Origin: Flavobacterium sp. UBA7663
GTDB taxonomy: Bacteria > Bacteroidota > Bacteroidia > Flavobacteriales > Flavobacteriaceae
Length of the DNA stretch: 64,000 bases
Assembly: GCF_002483315.1 (NCBI RefSeq)
Contig: NZ_DLHR01000014.1
Span: 111,512 to 175,511 of the forward strand
Direction: 5' to 3'
Below the pieces are notes generated by a model, which saw nothing but the letters and a program-made list of their open reading frames with translations, was not told the DNA's origin and did no database searches. Below, in pieces: positions 35,708 through 43,426 of this stretch. The first letter of the stretch is position 1. Every line of letters begins with the position of its first letter. The translations under genes and the position numbers were made by a program.

Positions 35708-36724
35708 TTATTTATTCCTTATTTTCTGTTCCCATTTCCAAGCGCTGGCCAAAGCTTCTTCTAAAGAATATTGGGCTTTCCAACCTAGAACAGTATTCGC
35801 TTTGTCTGTGTTTGCAAAAGCTTCAATTATATCGCCTTCTCTTCTACCCACAATTTGATAGTTTAATTTTTGATTGGAAACTTTTTCAAAAGCTGTAATC
35901 ACTTCTAAAACTGAACTTCCCGTTCCTGTTCCCAAATTAAACGTCTCTACTTTTTCTGAATTTTGCTTGTTTAACAAACGTTGCAAAGCAATTACATGTG
36001 CTTTTGCTAAATCTACAACATGAATGTAATCTCGAATTGCGGTTCCATCTGGTGTAGGATAATCATTTCCAAAAACGGATAATTTTTCACGAAGTCCAAA
36101 TGCGGTTTGCGTAATAAAAGGCACTAAATTTTGTGGAACTCCTAATGGTAATTCACCTATTTCAGCTGAAGGATGCGCTCCAATAGGATTAAAATAGCGC
36201 AATAAAATGGAATTAATGTTAGTTACTTTAGCAACATCTGTAATAATTTCTTCACCTATTTGCTTTGTATTTCCGTAAGGCGACATCGCAACTTGAATAG
36301 GTGCATTTTCAGTAATTGGCATTTTTTCGGCTTGACCGTAAACTGTGCAAGACGAACTGAAAATAAAATTAGCTTCTGTTTTTTTTTGTAATTCTTGAAG
36401 TAAATACACTAAAGAATTGATGTTGTTTTCGTAATACAACAGCGGATTTTCAACACTTTCTCCTACTGCTTTTGAAGCAGCAAAATGAATGACACCTGAA
36501 ATATCTTGATATTTAGAAAAGAAATTTTGAACAGCCGATTTATCTCGCAAATCGATATTTTCAAACAAAGGTTTTTTTCCAGTGATGCGCTCAATTCCAT
36601 CTAAAACACCAAGAGATGAATTAGAAAGATTATCAATCGCAATTACTTCAAAACCTTCATTTTGTAATTCAACAACCGTGTGAGAACCTATAAATCCTAA
36701 ACCGCCTGTAACTAATATCTTCAT
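35708..36724 (-). CDS. galE: UDP-glucose 4-epimerase
   Basis: Interconverts UDP-glucose and UDP-galactose for surface polysaccharides. The 338-residue extended SDR protein has TGGLGFIGSHT (7-17) for NAD+, the SSS catalytic region (123-125) and Y150-X3-K154 (SPYGNTKQ). The tail contains GWKAQYSLEEALASAWKW, normal for GalE. Follows the DegT aminotransferase on the minus strand with a 65-base gap filled by a word array. Confidence 0.93.
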   Translation of the reverse strand: MKILVTGGLGFIGSHTVVELQNEGFEVIAIDNLSNSSLGVLDGIERITGKKPLFENIDLRDKSAVQNFFSKYQDISGVIHFAASKAVGESVENPLLYYENNINSLVYLLQELQKKTEANFIFSSSCTVYGQAEKMPITENAPIQVAMSPYGNTKQIGEEIITDVAKVTNINSILLRYFNPIGAHPSAEIGELPLGVPQNLVPFITQTAFGLREKLSVFGNDYPTPDGTAIRDYIHVVDLAKAHVIALQRLLNKQNSEKVETFNLGTGTGSSVLEVITAFEKVSNQKLNYQIVGRREGDIIEAFANTDKANTVLGWKAQYSLEEALASAWKWEQKIRNK

Positions 36725-36735
36725 TTTTTAGTTTT

Positions 36736-36783
36736 CAGTCACAGTCGCAGTAAACAGTAACTGAGACTGAGTACTGCGACTGA
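36736..36783 (-). repeat. Hexad word array, CAGTNN/ACTGNN, with hairpin
   Basis: CAGTCA, CAGTCG, CAGTAA, ACAGTA, ACTGAG, ACTGAG, TACTGC, GACTGA in 6-base phase. CAGTCGCAGTA (36742-36752) pairs perfectly with TACTGCGACTG (36772-36782), and CAGT/ACTG nests inside. It fills the gap between the DegT gene and galE. Confidence 0.8.
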
Positions 36784-36789
36784 ACACTA

Positions 36790-37917
36790 TTATACGTATT
36801 CTAAAACCGAATCTGTAATAAATTTAATTTGTTCATCATCTAATTCCGTGTGCATTGGCAATGCGATTACTTCTTTTACCAATTGATTGGTAACTGGAAA
36901 ATCAGCTTCGTCATAGCGCGAATCTGCATACGCTTTTTGACTGTGTAATGGAATTGGATAATAAATCGCACAAGGAATTCCTTTTGCCTGTAAATGTTCT
37001 AATAATCCATCGCGTTTTCCATTTAAAATACGGATTACATATTGATGAAATACGTGACAATCACAAGATTCGCAAATAGTTGGAGCCCAAATATTTGGAT
37101 TCACACCCAAAGCCAAACTGTATTTTCTTGCAGCATCTTGACGTGCTTTGTTATAAGTATCTAAATGTGGTAATTTCGCTTTCAAAACTCCAGCTTGCAT
37201 ACTATCTAAACGCGAATTCACTCCTACTACATCATGATGATATCTTTCATACATTCCGTGATTTACAATTCCTCTTATTTTATGTGCTAAAGCATCATCA
37301 TTAGTAAAAATCGCTCCACCATCTCCATAACAACCTAAGTTTTTAGATGGGAAAAACGATGTTGCTGCTACATGACCAATAGTTCCTACTTTCTTTTTAG
37401 AACCATCTTTTGAAGTGTAATCAGCACCAATTGCTTGTGCATTATCTTCGATGACATATAAATTATGCTCCTTAGCAATTTCCATAATCGCATCCATATT
37501 AGCAGCGCGACCAAACAAATGTACTGGAACAATTGCTTTAGTTTTTGGTGTAATGGCTTTACGAATTCCGTCAAGCGAAATATTCATATTGTTCATATCA
37601 ACATCTACTAAAACTGGAGTTAATTGCAACAAAGCAATCACTTCAACCGTAGCTGCGAATGTAAAATCGGCTGTAATAACTTCGTCACCTGGTTTCAAAT
37701 CCAATCCCATCATGGCAATTTGCAACGCATCGGTTCCGTTAGCACATGGAATTACATGTTTTACTCCCAAATATTTTTCTAAATCTGCCTGAAATTGGTG
37801 AACCAAAGGTCCGTTGATGTATGTATTCGTATCTAAAACCTCTTGAATAGAAGCATTTACTTCTTCTTTTATTTTTTCGTATTGACTTTTTAAGTCAACC
37901 ATTTGCAATTTTCTCAT
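36790..37917 (-). CDS. DegT/DnrJ/EryC1/StrS sugar aminotransferase
   Basis: A 375-residue PLP enzyme for amino sugar nucleotides. The PLP lysine is K192 in FFPSKNLGCYGDGG; the family motifs ANGTDALQIA, DFTFAAT, PVHLFGR and EDNAQAIGA are all present. It most resembles WbpE/PglE-like transaminases of UDP-3-keto or 4-keto sugars. ATG at 37917 is used; a second Met at codon 6 is an alternative. Precedes galE, so it belongs to surface polysaccharide synthesis. Confidence 0.92.
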   Translation of the reverse strand: MRKLQMVDLKSQYEKIKEEVNASIQEVLDTNTYINGPLVHQFQADLEKYLGVKHVIPCANGTDALQIAMMGLDLKPGDEVITADFTFAATVEVIALLQLTPVLVDVDMNNMNISLDGIRKAITPKTKAIVPVHLFGRAANMDAIMEIAKEHNLYVIEDNAQAIGADYTSKDGSKKKVGTIGHVAATSFFPSKNLGCYGDGGAIFTNDDALAHKIRGIVNHGMYERYHHDVVGVNSRLDSMQAGVLKAKLPHLDTYNKARQDAARKYSLALGVNPNIWAPTICESCDCHVFHQYVIRILNGKRDGLLEHLQAKGIPCAIYYPIPLHSQKAYADSRYDEADFPVTNQLVKEVIALPMHTELDDEQIKFITDSVLEYV

Positions 37918-37939
37918 TTGGAATAAAAATTAAGTCTAG

Positions 37940-37966
37940 CAAAAATAAGAAATTCTATAGTACAAA
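37940..37966 (-). promoter_or_regulatory. Promoter of the DegT-galE unit
   Basis: Minus strand TATTTTTG at 37940-37947; TTTG at 37963-37966 lies 15 bases upstream, a little close. Confidence 0.45.
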
Positions 37967-38015
37967 TTTTATCTAACTTAAAAAGAAACGTATTTTAGCA
38001 CCATAAAATTCAATT

Positions 38016-39269
38016 ATGCTATTTTTATACAACATAATTACGCTTTTAGCAGCCCAACTTTTAAAGATTGTAGCCCTTTTTAGTCCAAAAATGAAACTTT
38101 TTGTTGATGGACGAAAGTCGGTTTTTCAAACTTTGGATAATAAAATTCAATCTACGGATAAAACGATTTGGTTTCATGCGGCATCTTTGGGCGAATACGA
38201 ACAAGGTTTACCTGTTATTGAAGCGATGAAACGACAATTTCCAACACATAAAATTGTAGTTACGTTTTTTTCGCCTTCAGGTTATGAAGTTAGAAAAAAC
38301 AACACAATTGCTGATGTTACGGTTTATTTGCCTTTGGATACGATTTCAAATGCGAAACAATTCATTAAATTGGTTCATCCAGAAATGGCTTTTTTCATTA
38401 AATATGAGTATTGGCCAAATTATTTGAACGAACTGAAAAATCAAAACATTAAAACCTATTTAATTTCTGGAATATTACGAGAAAAGCAAGCGTTTTTTAA
38501 ATGGTATGGTGGATTTTATAGAAACGCTCTTAAAACATTTGATTACTTTTTTGTTCAAAATGAAAGTTCTAAAACACTTTTACAAAGTATCGGATTTAAA
38601 AATGTAAAAGTTTCTGGCGACACGCGTTTTGATCGAGTAGTTTCGATTTTAGAACGTGATAATTCATTGGATTTCATCGAACAATTTAAAGACAATACAA
38701 CCACAATCGTCATTGGAAGTTCTTGGCCAAAAGATGAAAGTTTATTAGTGAATTACATCAATCAAAGTTCGGATGACGTGAAATTTATTATTGCGCCACA
38801 TAATATCAAATCGGAGCAAATTTCAAATCTCAAAAATCAAATTCAAAAGAAAACGATTTTGTATTCGGAAAAAGATGAGATGCTGAAACAAGTTCAGCAT
38901 GACAAAATAGAAGATTTTCAAGTTTTTATCATCGATACCATTGGAATTTTAACCAAAATCTATTCGTATGCCGACATTGCTTACGTTGGCGGAGGTTTTG
39001 GAAATCCTGGCGTTCATAATATTTTAGAACCGGCGACTTTTGGTGTTCCGGTTGTGATTGGTCCTAATTACTCGCATTTTGCAGAAGCTACAGCATTAGT
39101 AAATATGGAAGGTTGTATTTCGATTCAAAATCAAACCCAATTAAATGAAGCTTTTGATTTGTTGCTTCACAACGAAGACGAACGATTAGAAAAAGGGCAC
39201 ATTTGCAGCACATTTGTTCAAATGAATAAAGGAGCGACTCAAACGATTATGAATCATATTTTGAACTAA
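38016..39269 (+). CDS. waaA: 3-deoxy-D-manno-octulosonic acid (Kdo) transferase
   Basis: Adds Kdo to lipid A precursor at the inner membrane. The 417-residue GT-B/GT30 protein has an N-terminal membrane anchor, FHAASLGEYEQG, the FFSPSGYEVRKN loop, IGSSWPKDE and the C-terminal YVGGGFGNPGVHNILEPATFGVPV donor site. Around residues 288-296 it reads EMLKQVQHDK, produced by a palindromic repeat lodged in frame. Its stop overlaps the next start (TAATG). Confidence 0.95.
   Translation: MLFLYNIITLLAAQLLKIVALFSPKMKLFVDGRKSVFQTLDNKIQSTDKTIWFHAASLGEYEQGLPVIEAMKRQFPTHKIVVTFFSPSGYEVRKNNTIADVTVYLPLDTISNAKQFIKLVHPEMAFFIKYEYWPNYLNELKNQNIKTYLISGILREKQAFFKWYGGFYRNALKTFDYFFVQNESSKTLLQSIGFKNVKVSGDTRFDRVVSILERDNSLDFIEQFKDNTTTIVIGSSWPKDESLLVNYINQSSDDVKFIIAPHNIKSEQISNLKNQIQKKTILYSEKDEMLKQVQHDKIEDFQVFIIDTIGILTKIYSYADIAYVGGGFGNPGVHNILEPATFGVPVVIGPNYSHFAEATALVNMEGCISIQNQTQLNEAFDLLLHNEDERLEKGHICSTFVQMNKGATQTIMNHILN
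38878..38904 (+). repeat. Palindromic repeat in frame inside waaA
   Basis: ATGCTGAA (38880-38887), loop ACAAG, TTCAGCAT (38893-38900). It is translated as MLKQVQH, a peptide I recognise as the usual translation of a dispersed palindromic element. It sits in the variable linker of the enzyme. Confidence 0.7.
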
Positions 39270-39718
39270 TGACAAGCTTCAAGCCATTAGAAATAATAGA
39301 CATTTCAACCATCACTCAAATGATGCAAGATTTCTATGCGATTGACAATTATCCGATGGATGTTGAAGTAGCTAAAAATTTGTTTCAGGAATTTATTTCG
39401 AATGAACATCTTGGAAAATCTTGGTTAATATATACTGAAAATGAAATTGTAGGTTACATCATTCTAACATTTATTTTCAGTTTCGAATATGGTGGAAAAA
39501 TTGCTTTTGTAGACGAATTATTCATCAAAGAAACCGCTCGTGGAAAAGGAATTGGGAAAGAAGCTATTCAGTTTATTCAGAAAGAAGTTCCTAAATTATC
39601 GTTAAAATTACTGTATTTAGAAGTCGAACCGCATAACGAAAACGCACAAAAATTGTATCTTGCACACGATTTTGTAATTCACAATCGAAAATTAATGAAA
39701 TACAAAGTCACTAAATAA
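39269..39718 (+). CDS. GNAT family N-acetyltransferase
   Basis: 149 residues. Acetyl-CoA site: VDELFIKETARGKGIGKEAIQFIQ (R-G-K-G-I-G loop), followed by LYLEVEPHNENAQKLYLAHDF, the canonical C-terminal half. Substrate unknown. The start shares one base with the waaA stop, indicating translational coupling; no obvious functional link. Confidence 0.92.
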   Translation: MTSFKPLEIIDISTITQMMQDFYAIDNYPMDVEVAKNLFQEFISNEHLGKSWLIYTENEIVGYIILTFIFSFEYGGKIAFVDELFIKETARGKGIGKEAIQFIQKEVPKLSLKLLYLEVEPHNENAQKLYLAHDFVIHNRKLMKYKVTK

Positions 39719-39728
39719 AATTATACCT

Positions 39729-41882
39729 ATGAAATTTTTAAAATTACTACTTATTTTAGTTGTTTTCCAAGTTCAAGCGCAACAAGGAGGCATGTGGATT
39801 CCTTCGCTTTTAAAAGGAACCAACGAAAAAGAAATGAAAGCTTTGGGAATGAAAATTAGTGCCGATGATATTTATTCGGTAAATAATTCCAGCTTAAAAG
39901 ATGCTGTTCCTCATTTTGATGGCGGTTGTACAGCGGAAATGATTTCGCCAAAAGGACTTTTATTAACGAATCATCACTGTGGCTATGACAACATTCAAAG
40001 TCATTCTACCGTTGAAAACGATTATTTAACGAATGGTTTTTGGGCTTATAAAATGGAAGACGAATTGCCAAACAAAGATTTAACGGTAACATTCATCATC
40101 AAAATTGAAGATGTAACCACTAAAATTTTTGAAGGTGTTTTAAATCTTCCTTCGGAAAGTGATAAGCAAAAGAAAATCCAGCAAAACATTGCGGCTTTAA
40201 ATAAAAGCTACACAAGAGAAGCTTGGCAAGAAACGATGATTCGTGCCTTTTACGATGGAAACCAATACTTATTATTCGTAACTGAAACATTCAAAGATGT
40301 TCGTTTAGTGGGTGCACCACCAAGTTCAATTGGTAAATTTGGTTCTGATACTGATAACTGGGTTTGGCCACGTCACACAGGAGATTTCTCTTTATTCAGA
40401 GTTTATGCAGACAAAAACAATCGTCCTGCTGAATATTCAAAAGACAACATTCCTTACACACCAAAACACTTTTTCCCAGTTTCTGCAAAAGGAATTCAGG
40501 AAAACGATTTTACAATGGTAATGGGCTATCCAGGAAGAACGCAAGAATATTTACCATCATTCGCAGTGGAACAAATTGTAAATGATTTGAATCCGGCAAA
40601 AATTGAAATTCGTGATGCCGCTTTAAAAGTACAAGATGGTTTCATGAGAAAAGACAATGCAATTAAAATTCAGTATGCTTCAAAATACGCAGGTGTTGCG
40701 AATTATTGGAAAAAATGGATTGGAGAAACAAAAGGTTTAAAAAAATCGAATGCGGTTGCTATCAAAAAAGACTTCGAAAAGAAATTCCAAGAAAGAGTTA
40801 ACAAAGCTGGCAAACAAGCAGAATACGGAACTATTTTAGCTGATTTTGAAAAAAACTACAAAGACATTAGAGAATATGCTATTGCAAGAGATTACTTTAC
40901 TGAAGTTGTTTTGCGTAATTCAGAAATTTTATCTTTTGGATATCGTTTGTACCAGTTAGAGCAAGTTTATAATACAAAAGGTGAACAAGCATTTAATGAT
41001 AGAAAAAACAATCTAATTTCAGGATTCGAAGGTTTATATAAAGATTACAGCGCTCAAGTGGATGAAAAAGTTTTTGAACAATTGATCAATTTGTACGCTA
41101 CAAAATCGCCAAAACAATTTTTGCCTGAGAGTTTGAACAATATTAATGCTTCAAATTTAACTACAAGTGTATTTGGTTCATCTAAATTAACGAACTACAA
41201 TGGTTTGAAAGAACTATTAAATGGTGATGCAAAATCAGTTTTAGAAAAGTTAAATCAAGATCCAGCGTATAAATTGGTAAAATCAATTGCAGATAGCTAC
41301 CAAAAAAATGTAGCGCCTAAGTTTGATGAAATAAATTTAAAAAACATCGCTTTACAAAGAACCTACATGAAAGGCATTATGGAATTCTTTCCAAACGATA
41401 GAATTTTCCCTGATGCGAATAGTACATTACGTGTAACTTATGGAAAAGTAAAAGGCTACAAACCAAGCGATGCAGTTATTTACGAACCTGTAAGTTATTT
41501 AGATGGTGTTATCGAAAAATATATTCCTGGAGATTACGAATTTGATGTTCCTAAAAAATTAATCGATTTGTATAATGCAAAAGATTACGGAAGATATGCC
41601 GATAAAAATGGAAAAATGCCTTTAGCGTTTATTGCAACAAATCATACCACTGGTGGGAATTCTGGAAGTCCAGCTTTAGATGCAAAAGGAAATCTTATTG
41701 GATTAAACTTTGATAGAGTTTGGGAAGGCACAATGAGCGACATTTATTACAGTCCAGAAATCTGTAGAAACATCATGGTTGATGCTCGTTATATTTTATT
41801 TGTGATTGATAAATTTGCAGGTGCGAAAAACCTTATAGAGGAGATGACAATTGTTTACCCTAAGTCACAAAAAGCCAAATAA
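39729..41882 (+). CDS. S46 dipeptidyl peptidase, DPP11-like
   Basis: A periplasmic serine exopeptidase that removes dipeptides from peptide N-termini. The 717-residue protein has a signal peptide (cut near QVQA), catalytic His in TNHHCGYD (82-83) and S645 in GGNSGSP. The residue 18 positions after the serine is R663 (NFDRVWEG), the counterpart of R673 that gives DPP11 its preference for Asp/Glu at P1, whereas DPP7 has Gly. Length fits DPP11 (~720). Supports peptide feeding. Follows GNAT by 10 bases. Confidence 0.92.
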   Translation: MKFLKLLLILVVFQVQAQQGGMWIPSLLKGTNEKEMKALGMKISADDIYSVNNSSLKDAVPHFDGGCTAEMISPKGLLLTNHHCGYDNIQSHSTVENDYLTNGFWAYKMEDELPNKDLTVTFIIKIEDVTTKIFEGVLNLPSESDKQKKIQQNIAALNKSYTREAWQETMIRAFYDGNQYLLFVTETFKDVRLVGAPPSSIGKFGSDTDNWVWPRHTGDFSLFRVYADKNNRPAEYSKDNIPYTPKHFFPVSAKGIQENDFTMVMGYPGRTQEYLPSFAVEQIVNDLNPAKIEIRDAALKVQDGFMRKDNAIKIQYASKYAGVANYWKKWIGETKGLKKSNAVAIKKDFEKKFQERVNKAGKQAEYGTILADFEKNYKDIREYAIARDYFTEVVLRNSEILSFGYRLYQLEQVYNTKGEQAFNDRKNNLISGFEGLYKDYSAQVDEKVFEQLINLYATKSPKQFLPESLNNINASNLTTSVFGSSKLTNYNGLKELLNGDAKSVLEKLNQDPAYKLVKSIADSYQKNVAPKFDEINLKNIALQRTYMKGIMEFFPNDRIFPDANSTLRVTYGKVKGYKPSDAVIYEPVSYLDGVIEKYIPGDYEFDVPKKLIDLYNAKDYGRYADKNGKMPLAFIATNHTTGGNSGSPALDAKGNLIGLNFDRVWEGTMSDIYYSPEICRNIMVDARYILFVIDKFAGAKNLIEEMTIVYPKSQKAK

Positions 41883-41980
41883 TTAGAATATTTTTAAAAA
41901 ATAAATAGTTTGGCACGCCATTTGAAATAAAGCATTTCGGAATCCAAAGAAAAAAAATGAAAAAAAATGTCTAAAAATAT

Positions 41981-42009
41981 TTTGACATGTTAAAAAATTT
42001 ATATCTTTG
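41981..42009 (+). promoter_or_regulatory. Promoter of the small lipoprotein genes
   Basis: TTTG (41981-41984), 17 bases, TATCTTTG (42002-42009). Best consensus promoter in the window; leader ~30 bases. Confidence 0.85.
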
Positions 42010-42045
42010 CTCCGAATTAATAATTAACCTTTATAATTTAGTAAG

Positions 42046-42252
42046 ATGAAAAAAGTTGTTTTAAGTTTAGCAATTGTTGCTGCTATGTTCGTATCATGTA
42101 AAGAAAATGCTGCTGAGGCTACTGAAACTGTAGATTCTACAGTTGTTGAAACTCCTGCTGTTGAAGAAGCTCCTGTAGCTGATTCTACTGCTGTAGTTGC
42201 TGACTCTGCTGCTACTGCTGCACCTGCTGCTGAAGCTGCACCTGCTAAGTAA
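42046..42252 (+). CDS. Small acidic lipoprotein, twin 1
   Basis: 68 residues: signal MKKVVLSLAIVAAMFVSC (C18) and a mature part of 50 residues made almost only of Ala, Val, Glu, Thr, Pro, Ser and Asp (VDSTVVETPAVEEAP). No fold motif; likely disordered. The first 18 residues nearly match twin 2 at 42369, and part of the tail matches the NqrE extension. A strong promoter suggests high expression. Function unknown. Confidence 0.88.
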   Translation: MKKVVLSLAIVAAMFVSCKENAAEATETVDSTVVETPAVEEAPVADSTAVVADSAATAAPAAEAAPAK

Positions 42253-42274
42253 TTTATTGCTGACAGAAAAAATC

Positions 42275-42300
42275 AAGCTCCACAATGTGGGGCTTTTTTT
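42275..42300 (+). terminator. Terminator after twin 1
   Basis: AGCTCCAC (42276-42283), loop AAT, GTGGGGCT (42287-42294), then seven T. Confidence 0.88.
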
Positions 42301-42368
42301 AAATATAAAAAAACCAGAATAGTGAAATTCTATTCAAAAAAATTTTAACCTTTTATAATTATAACAAA

Positions 42369-42596
42369 ATGAAAAAAGTTGTATTAAGTTTAGCAGTTGT
42401 TGCTGCTATGTTCGTTTCTTGTAAAGAAGCTGCTGCTGAAGCAGAAACTACAGTTGATTCTACTGCTACTGAAGTAACTGAAACTGTTGAAGCTGTTGCT
42501 GACTCTACTGCTGTAGCTGTTGACTCTGCTGCTGCTAAAGTTGAAGGAGCTGCTACTGAAGCTGTTGAAGCAGTTAAAGAAGAAGTAAAAAAATAA
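42369..42596 (+). CDS. Small acidic lipoprotein, twin 2
   Basis: 75 residues with signal MKKVVLSLAVVAAMFVSC (C18), then repeated Ala/Glu/Val/Thr/Asp text (VDSTATEVTETVEAVADSTAVAVDSAA) ending in a Lys-rich EEVKK. Clear tandem duplicate of 42046-42252: the signal differs at one residue and the 5' leaders are alike (TTAACCTTTTATAATT). It has no own TAnnTTTG box, so it may depend on read-through. Confidence 0.88.
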   Translation: MKKVVLSLAVVAAMFVSCKEAAAEAETTVDSTATEVTETVEAVADSTAVAVDSAAAKVEGAATEAVEAVKEEVKK

Positions 42597-42616
42597 TTTT
42601 TGATTATTTTATAATT

Positions 42617-42645
42617 AAAAGTCCCGATTTTCGGGACTTTTTTTA
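42617..42645. terminator. Bidirectional hairpin terminator
   Basis: AAAAGTCCCGA pairs with TCGGGACTTTT around a TTT loop; shared by twin 2 (+) and the DUF1508 gene (-), whose stop it touches. Confidence 0.88.
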
Positions 42646-42996
42646 TTCTGATGATCCAAATATATCTTCTGCAGAGGAAAAATCTAAAAACTCAGCTCTA
42701 TCCGCGTATTTAATTATTTCATCTATTCCTTTTTGAAGCAGTAACTGTGTGGTATATCTTCTACTTACCGCCACTTCATGTTCATCTAATATCAATCTAA
42801 AGAAAAACTTTCCACTAGACGATTTAAAGCGCATAAAGACGCATCTTTCTAAAGAACTTTTGAGTTTTTCAATCTCCTCTTCACATTCAAAACGCAATTC
42901 GAAGTCGTTGCTCGTAAAAATAGTTTTTCCTTTTCTGGAAACAAACTCATATTTATAAACTCCACTTAATCGTTGTGCGATTACAAATGTACCCAT
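42643..42996 (-). CDS. DUF1508 (YegP-like) protein
   Basis: A 117-residue cytoplasmic protein made of two YegP-like half repeats: KYEFVSRKGKTIFTSNDF and GKFFFRLILDEHEVAVSRRYTTQLLLQKGIDEIIKYA. The second keeps the pattern G-K-F-x-F plus the G-I helix; the first is degenerate. Function of DUF1508 is unknown. It ends at the bidirectional terminator at 42617. Confidence 0.8.
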   Translation of the reverse strand: MGTFVIAQRLSGVYKYEFVSRKGKTIFTSNDFELRFECEEEIEKLKSSLERCVFMRFKSSSGKFFFRLILDEHEVAVSRRYTTQLLLQKGIDEIIKYADRAEFLDFSSAEDIFGSSE

Positions 42997-43070
42997 AGTT
43001 GTGATTGATAATTTTATAAAGAATTCTTTAAAGATAATAGAAAATTCTTAGTTTAGAATTTTCTAAACAA

Positions 43071-43100
43071 AAAAAGCTCCGAACATTGTTCGGAGCTTTT
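43071..43100 (-). terminator. Terminator of the tRNA unit
   Basis: AAAAGCTCCGAAC (43072-43084) pairs with GTTCGGAGCTTTT (43088-43100), directly downstream of tRNA-Leu on the minus strand. Confidence 0.9.
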
Positions 43101-43101
43101 G

Positions 43102-43187
43102 TACTCAAGGCGGGACTTGAACCCGCACGGGCATTACTACCCACTGGATTTTAAGTCCAGCGTGTCTACCAATTCCACCACTCAAGC
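43102..43187 (-). tRNA. tRNA-Leu (anticodon TAA)
   Basis: An 86-base class II tRNA. Acceptor GCTTGAG pairs with CTTGAGT (G-T at 1:72 as in E. coli tRNA-Leu), anticodon stem CTGGA/TCCAG with loop CTTAAAA, long variable arm GGGTAGTAATGCCC and T arm GCGGG-TTCAAGT-CCCGC. CCA is not encoded. Confidence 0.97.
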
Positions 43188-43203
43188 AAATATTTTGGTA
43201 TAG

Positions 43204-43276
43204 AGCGAAAAACGGGGTTCGAACCCGCGACCTCGACCTTGGCAAGGTCGCGCTCTACCAACTGAGCTATTTTCGC
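43204..43276 (-). tRNA. tRNA-Gly (anticodon GCC)
   Basis: 73 bases. Acceptor GCGAAAA/TTTTCGC, anticodon stem CGACC/GGTCG with loop TTGCCAA, T arm CGGGG/CCCCG region with TTCGAAC. CCA not encoded. Transcribed first, 16 bases before tRNA-Leu. Confidence 0.97.
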
Positions 43277-43331
43277 GTTTCGTATAATAAACTTTAAAGA
43301 ACGTTGCTATACTTGTTCCGTATTGCGAGTG

Positions 43332-43361
43332 CAAATATAGTACATATTTTTATTCTTGCAA
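43332..43361 (-). promoter_or_regulatory. Promoter of tRNA-Gly and tRNA-Leu
   Basis: Minus strand TTG (43359-43361), 19 bases, TATATTTG (43332-43339). Confidence 0.75.
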
Positions 43362-43426
43362 GTACTTTTTAAATAAAAATTGAAACTTTTTTATAACCTT
43401 TTGATAACGAATATTTTATTTTAAAA

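Noticed and set aside
42094..42285. Ser/Arg-rich minus-strand frame opposite the small lipoprotein
   Set aside because: It is the antisense reading of Ala/Glu/Thr codon repeats.
43102..43276. tRNA pair as an integration site for a mobile element
   Set aside because: No integrase gene and no direct repeat of a tRNA 3' end was seen; both sides hold ordinary genes.
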